This document shows, piece after piece, positions 55,081 through 62,951 of a stretch of DNA of 64,000 nucleotides. This stretch comes from Hyphomicrobiales bacterium (lineage in GTDB: Bacteria; Pseudomonadota; Alphaproteobacteria; Rhizobiales; Devosiaceae). Location of the stretch: positions 40,618 to 104,617 of the forward strand of contig JALSII010000008.1 of the NCBI GenBank assembly GCA_026981645.1, in the 5' to 3' direction. The notes beneath the pieces are model-generated. The model saw only the letters and a list, made by a program, of their open reading frames with translations. It searched no databases and was not told where the DNA came from. Position 1 is the first letter of the stretch, and each line of letters opens with the position of its first letter. The translations under genes were made by a program, and so were the position numbers.

Positions 55081-55944
55081 CTACGGCCAATCCGAAAACC
55101 CGCGGCGCAATTCCATCAGGTCGTCCCCGTGCGGGCGCGATACCACCGTGCGGTATGCGCCCGGCGACATGGCGGTTCTGCGCTTGAAAAAATGGCTGAA
55201 TCGCGTGGCATCAGCAAAACCAAGGTCCGCCGCGATTTTCTTCAGGGGGAGCCCGGTATTTTCCAGCCGCGCCTTTGCCTCGGCAGTCAGACGTTCGTGG
55301 ACCAGCTCGGCGGCGCTACGCCCGGTCTCTCTTTTGCAGATCCTGTGGAGGCGATCATAGTCAACGCCAAGCTCTTCAGCAAATCGGCCCACCTGCCAGT
55401 GGTCACGATAATGCAACTCGACCAAATGCCGGAATTTTCGCAAGATATTGGTTTGCTCGGTGCCTGCTTGGAGTGGCTCTGGCTGATATGCCCGCAGGGC
55501 CGCGATGAACAGCAGCCGAAGGTAGGCAGACAATGACATCGGAGACTGTCGCTCGGCCTGCGATACCTCGCCGGAAAACCACTCGAACAGGAACTGGACC
55601 TGCTGCAACATTTTCGCGTCCACCAACGGCGTCACAAAAGGATGCTCGACCAGCATGCGCATGTGAACCGACTCGGCCCGCGCACCGATGGCGTCCGAAA
55701 CCAGCGTGTCGCTCAGGCCCAGGATGCTGGGACGCGCGCCTGCCGTCATGCTCAGGACCGGGCACTGTTGTTGGGGCCAGTAACACAAAGCCGGAGCTTC
55801 GATCTCACGCTCGTTTTCGTCCCAGCGCAATGTCCCCTCGCGCAAGAAGAAAAGCGCCGAGAAATTGGCCGGCAAACGAAGTCGAATCGTTCGGTCGTGA
55901 AGTGCTTCGGGTTCTTCCTGAACCTTGACGTAATGGCTGTTCAT
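55081..55944 (-). CDS. AraC-family transcriptional regulator
   Basis: The protein has an N-terminal cupin-like effector domain (about 1-170) and two C-terminal helix-turn-helix motifs (about 190-280). Landmarks are HWQVGRFAEELGVDYDRLHRICKRETG and LPLKKIAADLGFADATRFSHFFKRRTAMSPGAYR. The ATG at 55944 gives 287 residues; a start at 55989 adding 15 residues is also possible. It is divergent from the dehydrogenase-transporter operon and probably activates it in response to the imported compound. A 110-base gap separates the two starts. Confidence 0.9.
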   Translation of the reverse strand: MNSHYVKVQEEPEALHDRTIRLRLPANFSALFFLREGTLRWDENEREIEAPALCYWPQQQCPVLSMTAGARPSILGLSDTLVSDAIGARAESVHMRMLVEHPFVTPLVDAKMLQQVQFLFEWFSGEVSQAERQSPMSLSAYLRLLFIAALRAYQPEPLQAGTEQTNILRKFRHLVELHYRDHWQVGRFAEELGVDYDRLHRICKRETGRSAAELVHERLTAEAKARLENTGLPLKKIAADLGFADATRFSHFFKRRTAMSPGAYRTVVSRPHGDDLMELRRGFSDWP

Positions 55945-56054
55945 GCTGGTTTTCCCAGATATCAACAATAAATGCCCAGAATTAAGCATTTAATGCGACT
56001 ATATTAGCTTTATAATGGTTTTCAAGGGAGGCCGGGTTCGCCCGGGAATGTTTC

Positions 56055-57473
56055 ATGGGGGCACTCACAACCGACTGGGAGCCGAAAAGCGGGCACACGA
56101 TCGAACGTGTCAGCCCGGTTGACGGAAAGGTCGTCAGCACCGTTGCCGCGCTTGACCGGGAAACCTGCTCGCGGCTGGCCATGCGCGCGGCGGCGGCATT
56201 CCCGGAGTGGTCCTCGACGCCAACTGCAAAGCGTGCTGACCGGCTCTTGGCTGTTGCCGATACGCTGGAAGCGCATGGCGACGAACTGTGCACGGCGATG
56301 GTCCAGGAAATCGGCGCGCCAATCGCCTGGGCGCGGCACAACGTGTCCTTTTCTGCGGAAATTCTGCGCGAAGTAACGACCTATGCCGACGACGTTGACA
56401 AGATCGAAGCCATCCCGGACCGGCGTGGCATCATCAGCTGCACCCAGCGCACCGCCTGTGGCGTCTGCCTGGGCATTGCACCCTGGAACGCGCCGTTGAT
56501 CCTGGGCGTGCGGTCGCTGGCCGCGCCCTTGCTGTGCGGCAATACCGTCTTGCTGAAAGGAAGCGAATTCGCGCCCAGAACCTACCAGTTGCTGGGTAAA
56601 CTTTTGAACAACGCGGGAATTCCCGCGAACGTTGCCCGCGTGATTTTGACCCAAGCCGAAGAAAGCGAGGCGATCGTCGAGGCCCTGGTCGCCTCCCCGG
56701 TTGTGCGTCGGGTCAACTTTACAGGATCAACCCGCGTCGGCCGCAAGGTTGCCGAGATTTGCGCAAAGCATCTCAAGCGCCCCTTGCTGGAACTGGGCGG
56801 CCAATCGACAATGGTGGTTCTGGAGGATGCCGATCTGGACTTCGCCGCCGAAGCAGCAACTACGGGTGCCTACCGAAACCAGGGCCAGATATGCATGTCG
56901 ACTGAACGCCTGATCGTTTCTGAAGCGGTCGCCGATGAGCTGATTGCTCGTATCGAGGCGACGCGAAAAAAACTGGTGCTGGGAAATCCGGAGGCACCTG
57001 AAACGGATGTCGGCCCGGTCGTCAGCTTCGAGGCCGCGGGGCGGCTTTCGGCCCTGATCAGCGACGCGGTATCAAACGGGGCCGTGTTGGTGGGCGGCGG
57101 CGGCGTTCGCGACGCATATTTCGAGCCAACGCTCCTGGACCAAGTTGAACCGGACATGCGCGTGTATCGCGAGGAAGTATTTGGGCCGATCCTTTCGGTT
57201 ACGCGCGTCGCAAATGACCAAGAGGCGGTGACCGTCGCCAATGACAGCGAATATGGGCTGGCGGCGTCTGTTTTCGGGACCGACCTGGCACATGCAAAAG
57301 CCGTGGCAGGGCAAATCCACAGTGGCATCTGCCACATCAACCGGTCGACCGTGGATGACAACCCACATGCACCCTTTGGCGGCGTGAAATCAAGCGGATA
57401 CGGACGCTTTGGCGGCAAGTGGGCGATAGACGAGTTTACCGAACTGCGCTGGATAACCAGCGCGGCGACCTAA
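56055..57473 (+). CDS. NAD(P)-dependent aldehyde dehydrogenase, aryl-aldehyde (vanillin/salicylaldehyde) type
   Basis: The 472-residue protein has the ALDH fold. GIAPWNAPLILGVRSL is the NAD-binding region, FTGSTRVGR the nucleotide loop, LELGG holds the general base Glu and GQICMSTERL the catalytic Cys. The APWNAP(L/I)ILGVR and GQICMSTER wording is closest to vanillin and salicylaldehyde dehydrogenases. It would oxidise an aromatic aldehyde to the acid. It starts at ATG 56055; GGGAATG-like bases precede it. It leads the plus-strand operon. Confidence 0.87.
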   Translation: MGALTTDWEPKSGHTIERVSPVDGKVVSTVAALDRETCSRLAMRAAAAFPEWSSTPTAKRADRLLAVADTLEAHGDELCTAMVQEIGAPIAWARHNVSFSAEILREVTTYADDVDKIEAIPDRRGIISCTQRTACGVCLGIAPWNAPLILGVRSLAAPLLCGNTVLLKGSEFAPRTYQLLGKLLNNAGIPANVARVILTQAEESEAIVEALVASPVVRRVNFTGSTRVGRKVAEICAKHLKRPLLELGGQSTMVVLEDADLDFAAEAATTGAYRNQGQICMSTERLIVSEAVADELIARIEATRKKLVLGNPEAPETDVGPVVSFEAAGRLSALISDAVSNGAVLVGGGGVRDAYFEPTLLDQVEPDMRVYREEVFGPILSVTRVANDQEAVTVANDSEYGLAASVFGTDLAHAKAVAGQIHSGICHINRSTVDDNPHAPFGGVKSSGYGRFGGKWAIDEFTELRWITSAAT

Positions 57474-57505
57474 CAAAAAATCATCATGAGCCCAGGGAGA
57501 AAAAA

Positions 57506-58792
57506 ATGACCTTTGATATATCGCGACGTAATCTGTTGATCAGTGCCGGTGCCGCATTGGGAACGTTCGCGCTCGGACGCACTCAGGCTCTTGCCCAATC
57601 TGCAACACCGCTGAAAATCGGCTTTATCAGCCCGGTTTCCGGCCCCCTTGCCGGCTTTGGAGAGACCGACGGCTATGTGCTTGAGCAGGTGCGCACGGCG
57701 ATGGCCGGTGGTGTCACCCTCAATGGGAAGGGCTATGGTGTCGAAATTCTCGACCGCGACACGCAATCCGATCCCGCGCGATCTGGGCAACTGGCACGCG
57801 ATCTGATCAACAACGATGGTATCGACATCATGATCGCGGTTTCGACGCCCGAGACCATCAACCCGGTTTCGGACGCCTGCGAGGCCGCCGGGGTGCCCTG
57901 CATCTCGACCGTTATGCCGTGGGAAGCCTGGTATTTTGGACGTGGCGCGCAGCCCGGAGCACCATCGCCGTTCAAATACACCTACCATTTCGGGTTTGGC
58001 GTGGATGAGTTTTACCGCGCCTATGTTTCGCAATGGGACCTGATCGAGACCAACAAAAAGGTCGGCGTCATGTATCCCAACGATGCCGACGGCAGCGCCA
58101 TCCGCGCCAATCTGGCGCCGCGTCTCGCCGAGGCCGGCTTTGAAATTGTCGACCCGGGCGCCTACGAAACCGGCACATCCGACTACTCGTCACAAATCCG
58201 GATGTTCCGCGAGGCTGGCGTCGAGATATTCAACACCTTTCCGATCCCGCCCGATTTCATCGCCTTCTGGCGCCAGGCGGCGCAACAGGGCCTGAACCGT
58301 CAGATCAAGATTGTTCAGGTCGCCAAGTTTGGCTTGTTCCCGTCGGATATCGCGGCCCTTGGTGGTCTTGGCGACAATATCGCAAGCGCCGCCTATTGGC
58401 ATCGGGATTTCCCTTACACGTCCCCCGCAACGGGTCTGACCGGAGTCGCACTTTGCGATGGCTACGAAGCGGCAACCGGACGCCAATGGACCCAACAACT
58501 GGGCGCCACGCTTTCCGCCTTCGACGTGGCCATGGCGGCGCTGTCAGCGGCATCTGATCCAAAAAACAAGGATGCGGTTGCCGAGGCAATGCCAAACCTC
58601 AAGGCCGACAGCATCGGCGGGGTGGTCGATTTCACGTCGGGGCCCGTCAAGAACGTTGCGACCGGCCCGATCATTGGCACCCAGTGGCAACCGGCCAGCG
58701 GCGGTGCGTTCAAGTATGACTATGTCATTACTGAGAATGCGACCGACACCAATGTCCCGGTAAGCGGGCAACTGCGCCCCTACAACGCGTGA
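57506..58792 (+). CDS. ABC transporter periplasmic substrate-binding protein, branched-chain amino acid/aromatic type
   Basis: The 428-residue protein starts at ATG 57506 behind CAGGGAG, with a twin-arginine-like leader (SRRNLLISAGAALGTF, cleavage near ALAQ). The mature part has the type I periplasmic-binding fold with KIGFISPVSGPLAGFGE and DRDTQSDPARSGQLARDLI. Proteins of this class bind branched-chain or aromatic acids. The aromatic-degrading neighbours favour an aromatic ligand, which is inference. The frame upstream to 57419 belongs to the dehydrogenase. Confidence 0.9.
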   Translation: MTFDISRRNLLISAGAALGTFALGRTQALAQSATPLKIGFISPVSGPLAGFGETDGYVLEQVRTAMAGGVTLNGKGYGVEILDRDTQSDPARSGQLARDLINNDGIDIMIAVSTPETINPVSDACEAAGVPCISTVMPWEAWYFGRGAQPGAPSPFKYTYHFGFGVDEFYRAYVSQWDLIETNKKVGVMYPNDADGSAIRANLAPRLAEAGFEIVDPGAYETGTSDYSSQIRMFREAGVEIFNTFPIPPDFIAFWRQAAQQGLNRQIKIVQVAKFGLFPSDIAALGGLGDNIASAAYWHRDFPYTSPATGLTGVALCDGYEAATGRQWTQQLGATLSAFDVAMAALSAASDPKNKDAVAEAMPNLKADSIGGVVDFTSGPVKNVATGPIIGTQWQPASGGAFKYDYVITENATDTNVPVSGQLRPYNA

Positions 58793-58801
58793 CCGGGTGA
58801 A

Positions 58802-59536
58802 ATGGCGTCCCCTGCTTCCACCGTTTTGCGCTCGGATGGCATTGCAATGTCGTTTGGCGAGTTCGCCGTGCTCCAGGACATCTCATTGAGTGTCGGAGCC
58901 GGCGAAATCGTCGGCGTGCTTGGTCCCAATGGTGCGGGCAAGACCACCTACATGAACATTTTGACCGGGGCCCTGCGACCGACGACCGGGACGGTGCATT
59001 TGCTGGGCGAGGACGTCACCAAGCTGGACACCGCGCAACGGTGCCACCGCGGACTGGCCCAAACGCACCAGATTCCAAAGCCGTTTTCGGGAATGACAGT
59101 GTTTGAAAACGTGCTGGTGGCGGTGAACCATGGCCGCAGCGCCCCGGCCCATGATCCGATATCGGTTGCCTGGACGGTTCTGGAAGATACAGGGCTGGCC
59201 CATGTCGCCAATCGACCGGCGGAAACGCTGGGTTTGTTGGACCGCAAGCGGCTGGAACTGTCGCGGGCACTGGGCACAAACCCGAAGGTTCTGTTGCTCG
59301 ACGAGATCGGTGGCGGGCTGACCGATGCCGAAGGCGATGCACTGGTCGACCTGATCCGCTCCATTCATGCATCCGGTGTAACCATTGTTTGGGTCGAGCA
59401 TATCATGCGCCTCCTGCTTGAAGGTTGTTCGCGCCTTGTCTGCATGGCAGAAGGCGAGGTGCTGGCCGATGGAGACCCGCACACCGTCGTGAATTCGCAG
59501 CAGGTGCAGGTTGCCTATTTCGGAGCCAGTGCATGA
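58802..59536 (+). CDS. ABC transporter ATP-binding protein (LivG-like)
   Basis: The 244-residue ATPase has Walker A GPNGAGKTT, Q-loop TGALRPTTG...LAQTHQIPKPF, and Walker B LLLDEIGGGLTDAE followed by the His switch WVEHIM. The signature motif is unusual: LGLLDRKRLELSRAL, where LSGGQ would stand. It is one of two ATPases of the transporter, next to the permeases. Confidence 0.92.
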   Translation: MASPASTVLRSDGIAMSFGEFAVLQDISLSVGAGEIVGVLGPNGAGKTTYMNILTGALRPTTGTVHLLGEDVTKLDTAQRCHRGLAQTHQIPKPFSGMTVFENVLVAVNHGRSAPAHDPISVAWTVLEDTGLAHVANRPAETLGLLDRKRLELSRALGTNPKVLLLDEIGGGLTDAEGDALVDLIRSIHASGVTIVWVEHIMRLLLEGCSRLVCMAEGEVLADGDPHTVVNSQQVQVAYFGASA

Positions 59537-60249
59537 GCACGCTAGAAGCAACCGACATCCGCGCTTCGCATGGGCAGTTGTGCGCAGTGCATGGCGCCTC
59601 CCTCAGCGTGCGGCCGGGCAAAATGATGTTCCTGTTGGGGGCGAACGGTGCGGGTAAGACCACGCTGCTGCGCAGTATCGCGGGCGATCACGAAATGGAC
59701 GCCGGCACAGTCGTTCTTTCCGGCGTCGATGTCACCGGGATGGCGGCTCATCATCGCGCCCGGGCAGGCCTGGCACTGGTCCCCGAAGGGCGGCGTCTGT
59801 TCCCGCGAATGACGGTGCGCGAAAACCTGCAACTGGGGGCCTCAACCTCGCGCGAGGGACCCTGGACGGTTGAAGCCATCTACGACACATTTCCCCATCT
59901 TGCGAAACTGGATAAATCGGCTGCCGGAAAACTTTCTGGCGGGGAGCAGCAGGCGGTAGCAATCGGGCGCGCGCTGATGGGCGACCCGGTCGCGATCATG
60001 CTCGATGAAGTTTCACTTGGGTTGTCTCCGGCAGCGGTCGATTCCGCCTATGATGCTCTGAACAGACTGCGCGACATGGGGATGGCCTTGTTGATCGTCG
60101 AACAGGATCTGAACCGTGCCTTGGCGTCGGCGGATAATCTACTGGTGATGTGCGAAGGCCGGATCACGCTTCAGGCACGACCCGATGAAACCAGCCTGGA
60201 TGCGCTCGCCGCGGCGTCGTTTGGCCATGCACAGGGGGTGCAAACATGA
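59533..60249 (+). CDS. ABC transporter ATP-binding protein (LivF-like)
   Basis: The 238-residue ATPase has Walker A GANGAGKTT, the signature KLSGGEQQAVAIGRAL and Walker B IMLDEVSLGLSP. Its ATG overlaps the LivG-like stop (ATGA) and its stop overlaps the LivH-like start, so the subunits are translationally coupled. It pairs with the LivG-like ATPase. Confidence 0.93.
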   Translation: MSTLEATDIRASHGQLCAVHGASLSVRPGKMMFLLGANGAGKTTLLRSIAGDHEMDAGTVVLSGVDVTGMAAHHRARAGLALVPEGRRLFPRMTVRENLQLGASTSREGPWTVEAIYDTFPHLAKLDKSAAGKLSGGEQQAVAIGRALMGDPVAIMLDEVSLGLSPAAVDSAYDALNRLRDMGMALLIVEQDLNRALASADNLLVMCEGRITLQARPDETSLDALAAASFGHAQGVQT

Positions 60250-61136
60250 CCTCGCTGATCATCAATGCGTTTTTGCTGGCGGGCTATTACGCGGTTTTGG
60301 CGACCGGGCTGGCTTTCATGTATTCGGTCATGAACATCATCAACCTGGCGCATGGCGCGTTGATCGTGCTGGCGGGCTATGGCCTCTACGTTTTGGGAAA
60401 CGACCTGAACCTCCCCTTTCCGGTGGCCATCGCAATAATGATGGCTGCAATGTTTCTGTTGGGCGTTGTTTTGCACCGGGCGGTGCTGGCGCGTGCCTAT
60501 GGTGGGGGTGAACTGCTGCCGCTCCTGGCAACCTTCGGCATATCGATCGTCCTCGACAACCTGATGTTCCAGACTTTCGGAGCCGACAACCTTTCGCTGG
60601 CGCCACTTGTCGGCGACCTGTCCTGGGCGTCATTCGAACTGCCGGGGTCAATCTTTGTCGGAAAAATCAGCGTCTACATTCTGGTGACTGCCATCGTCGT
60701 CATCGGGCTTATCGAATTGCTCCTGCGGCGCACGGCCCTGGGGCATCGCATACAGGCGACCTCGCAGGACCGGGCGACCGCCGCGCTCTTGGGCATCGAC
60801 ACCGGCCGCACGGCCGCAATCGCCACAGGCATCGCTCTGGCAACGGGCGTTGTCGCGGCCGCCGCCTTGGGTTTGCGCAGCGCCTGGGGCCCCTATGGCG
60901 GGTCGGCAATTCTGCTGTTCGCTTTCGAGGCTGTGGTGATCGGTGGCACAGGGTCGCTTTGGCGGGTGCTGGCAGGTGCGATTGTGCTCGCATTTGCGCA
61001 GTCGTTGGGGGCCCTGGTCCATCCGCAGGGTTTCCTGATTGGCGGGCACCTCGCCTTCCTGGTTGCCGTTTTCGTACGCCTTCGCGGCGGCCGGATCAGT
61101 CTGGCAAGGTTATTTGGCAAAGAGGCACGCGCATGA
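60246..61136 (+). CDS. ABC transporter permease (LivH-like)
   Basis: The 296-residue protein has about eight hydrophobic helices and the LivH motifs INLAHGALIVLAGYG and ATSQDRATAALLGIDTGRT, the latter being the EAA-like cytoplasmic loop. It forms the inner-membrane channel with the LivM-like subunit. It overlaps both neighbours by a few bases. Confidence 0.93.
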   Translation: MTSLIINAFLLAGYYAVLATGLAFMYSVMNIINLAHGALIVLAGYGLYVLGNDLNLPFPVAIAIMMAAMFLLGVVLHRAVLARAYGGGELLPLLATFGISIVLDNLMFQTFGADNLSLAPLVGDLSWASFELPGSIFVGKISVYILVTAIVVIGLIELLLRRTALGHRIQATSQDRATAALLGIDTGRTAAIATGIALATGVVAAAALGLRSAWGPYGGSAILLFAFEAVVIGGTGSLWRVLAGAIVLAFAQSLGALVHPQGFLIGGHLAFLVAVFVRLRGGRISLARLFGKEARA

Positions 61137-62134
61137 CAGCTCACCCCGGACTCATCGTTACGCGCGGCGGCAGAACGGCTCGTATCACGATCGGCGTGAT
61201 CATCATGGCGGCGCTCTTGTTGGCAGCAACCCCAGCCGTCCTGGGCATCGGTGCCAGCGGCCGCGCGGTGGCGTTGCTGGTCTACATCCTCCTGGCCGTG
61301 ATGTGGAACGCGCTTGCAGGCTTTGCCGGGCTGGTTTCGATCGGCCAGACCCTCTTTTTCGGCATGGCAGCCTACACGACAATCCGCTTCGCGGATGCAG
61401 GTCTTGATCCTTACCTCGCGATCCTTCTTTCAATTGCACTCGGGGCGCTGCTGGGCTGGATTGTTTCGTTGTTCATGTTGTCTTTGTCCGGTGGTGAATT
61501 TGCCATCGGCATGTGGGTTCTGTCATCGTTGGCGCATTTGAGCGTCAATCTCGATCCGCTGATCAAGGGCGAAACCGGCACCTCGCTGATCTCGCTCAAC
61601 GCCTACGATATCGCGACGCGCAGCGCGCTGACCCTGTGGCTGGCGCTGGCGATCACGCTCGTGGTGTTTGTCACGTTGGTTGCACTTTTGCGCAGCAAGA
61701 CCGGCGCTGCCATTACCGCCATTCGCGACGATGAAATCGGGGCCAGATCGATCGGCGTTGACGTGATGCGCACCAAGCGCGTCGTTTTCGTCCTTGCCGC
61801 CACCGGAACCGCCGCCGCCGGCGCGCTATGGCTGGCTTCGGCCACGAATTTTCAGCCGCGCGCCTTTTTTGGCATCCAATGGACCGCCTACATGCTGTTC
61901 ATGGTGCTGGTCGGAGGCCTGGGGCGCATCGAGGGCGCGATCATTGGGGCGGTGTTGTTCTTTCTGATCGAAACGTATTTCGGCGCCTTCGGAGCATGGT
62001 ACGTAATCGGTCTGGGGCTGGTCGCGGTTCTTTTTGCCCTGCTGCTGCCAAAGGGGCTTTGGGGGTGGATCGGCCCGCGCTTGCCCGGCGAAGCGATCCC
62101 CACAGGCTATCTTGTCGAAAAATCACGGTCCTGA
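61133..62134 (+). CDS. ABC transporter permease (LivM-like)
   Basis: The 333-residue protein starts at ATG 61133, overlapping the LivH-like stop (ATGA). It has about eight helices and the LivM motifs LAGFAGLVSIGQTLFFGMAA and AIRDDEIGARSIGVDVMRTK. The upstream frame from 60959 lies inside the LivH-like gene and is rejected. With the other four subunits it makes a complete branched-chain-type importer. Confidence 0.92.
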   Translation: MTAHPGLIVTRGGRTARITIGVIIMAALLLAATPAVLGIGASGRAVALLVYILLAVMWNALAGFAGLVSIGQTLFFGMAAYTTIRFADAGLDPYLAILLSIALGALLGWIVSLFMLSLSGGEFAIGMWVLSSLAHLSVNLDPLIKGETGTSLISLNAYDIATRSALTLWLALAITLVVFVTLVALLRSKTGAAITAIRDDEIGARSIGVDVMRTKRVVFVLAATGTAAAGALWLASATNFQPRAFFGIQWTAYMLFMVLVGGLGRIEGAIIGAVLFFLIETYFGAFGAWYVIGLGLVAVLFALLLPKGLWGWIGPRLPGEAIPTGYLVEKSRS

Positions 62135-62155
62135 CTGTTGAACGGAGGAACACGC

Positions 62156-62941
62156 ATGCTGATCGGAAAAACCATGGTCGTCACGGGCGCCGCATCTGGA
62201 ATTGGGAAGCGCACCGCGGAACTGGCCCACTCCATGGGCGCCAACGTCATTTCGGTGGATCGCAACACGCCAGACACCCCGGTGGGTGATTTCATTGCCG
62301 CCGATCTGAGCACGCCGCAGGGTGTGCAGGAGTTGATCGATGCCCTGCCCGATGGCATCGATGCGTTGGCCAATGTGGCAGGCCTGTCGGGCACAACCGG
62401 TGTTGCGCTGACACTTGCGGTGAATTTTCTCGGGCTTCGCGCGCTGTCGCTTGGACTGGCGCCGAAAATGAACCAGTTGGGGTCAGTCATCAACGTTGCC
62501 TCCATCGCCGGATTTGGCTGGCGTCCCAACCTTGCGCGCGCCAAGGCCGCGGTTGGCGTCCTCGGCTTTCCCGACCCGGCGGCATTCGCGGCCGATCATG
62601 GCGTCACCGACGAGATCGCCTATCCGACGTCGAAGGAATTCCTGTTGCTCTGGACCTATCAGGCCGCCCATCATTCCCTTTTCAAGGACAAGAACATACG
62701 CGTCAATGCGGTCAGCCCCGGCCCGGTCGAAACACCGATTCTGAAGCAGTTCCGTTCGGTTCTCGGGGATGAACGCGTCGACAGCGACATCGACCGTGTC
62801 GGGCGGGCCGGAACCGCAAATGATATCGCGCCGACCATTCTGTTCCTGGCATCCGACGGGGCGCGCTGGATCAATGGAACGAACATCGCCTGTGACGGCG
62901 GGCTGGAAGCGTCGGTCATGGCCGAAGCCATGGATTTTTGA
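62156..62941 (+). CDS. Short-chain dehydrogenase/reductase, coniferyl-alcohol dehydrogenase-like
   Basis: The 261-residue protein has the NAD motif VVTGAASGIGKRTAELA, the acidic VDRN, NVAGLSG and the catalytic YPTSKEF (Tyr-x3-Lys). The end motif INGTNIACDGGLEAS and the VDRN...DFIAADLSTPQGV segment resemble coniferyl-alcohol dehydrogenases and 3-alpha-hydroxysteroid-type SDRs. It would oxidise an aryl or benzylic alcohol to the aldehyde handled by the flanking dehydrogenases. The ATG at 62156 follows ACGGAGG; the start at 62138 lacks a site. Confidence 0.85.
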   Translation: MLIGKTMVVTGAASGIGKRTAELAHSMGANVISVDRNTPDTPVGDFIAADLSTPQGVQELIDALPDGIDALANVAGLSGTTGVALTLAVNFLGLRALSLGLAPKMNQLGSVINVASIAGFGWRPNLARAKAAVGVLGFPDPAAFAADHGVTDEIAYPTSKEFLLLWTYQAAHHSLFKDKNIRVNAVSPGPVETPILKQFRSVLGDERVDSDIDRVGRAGTANDIAPTILFLASDGARWINGTNIACDGGLEASVMAEAMDF

Positions 62942-62951
62942 GGAGAGAAAA

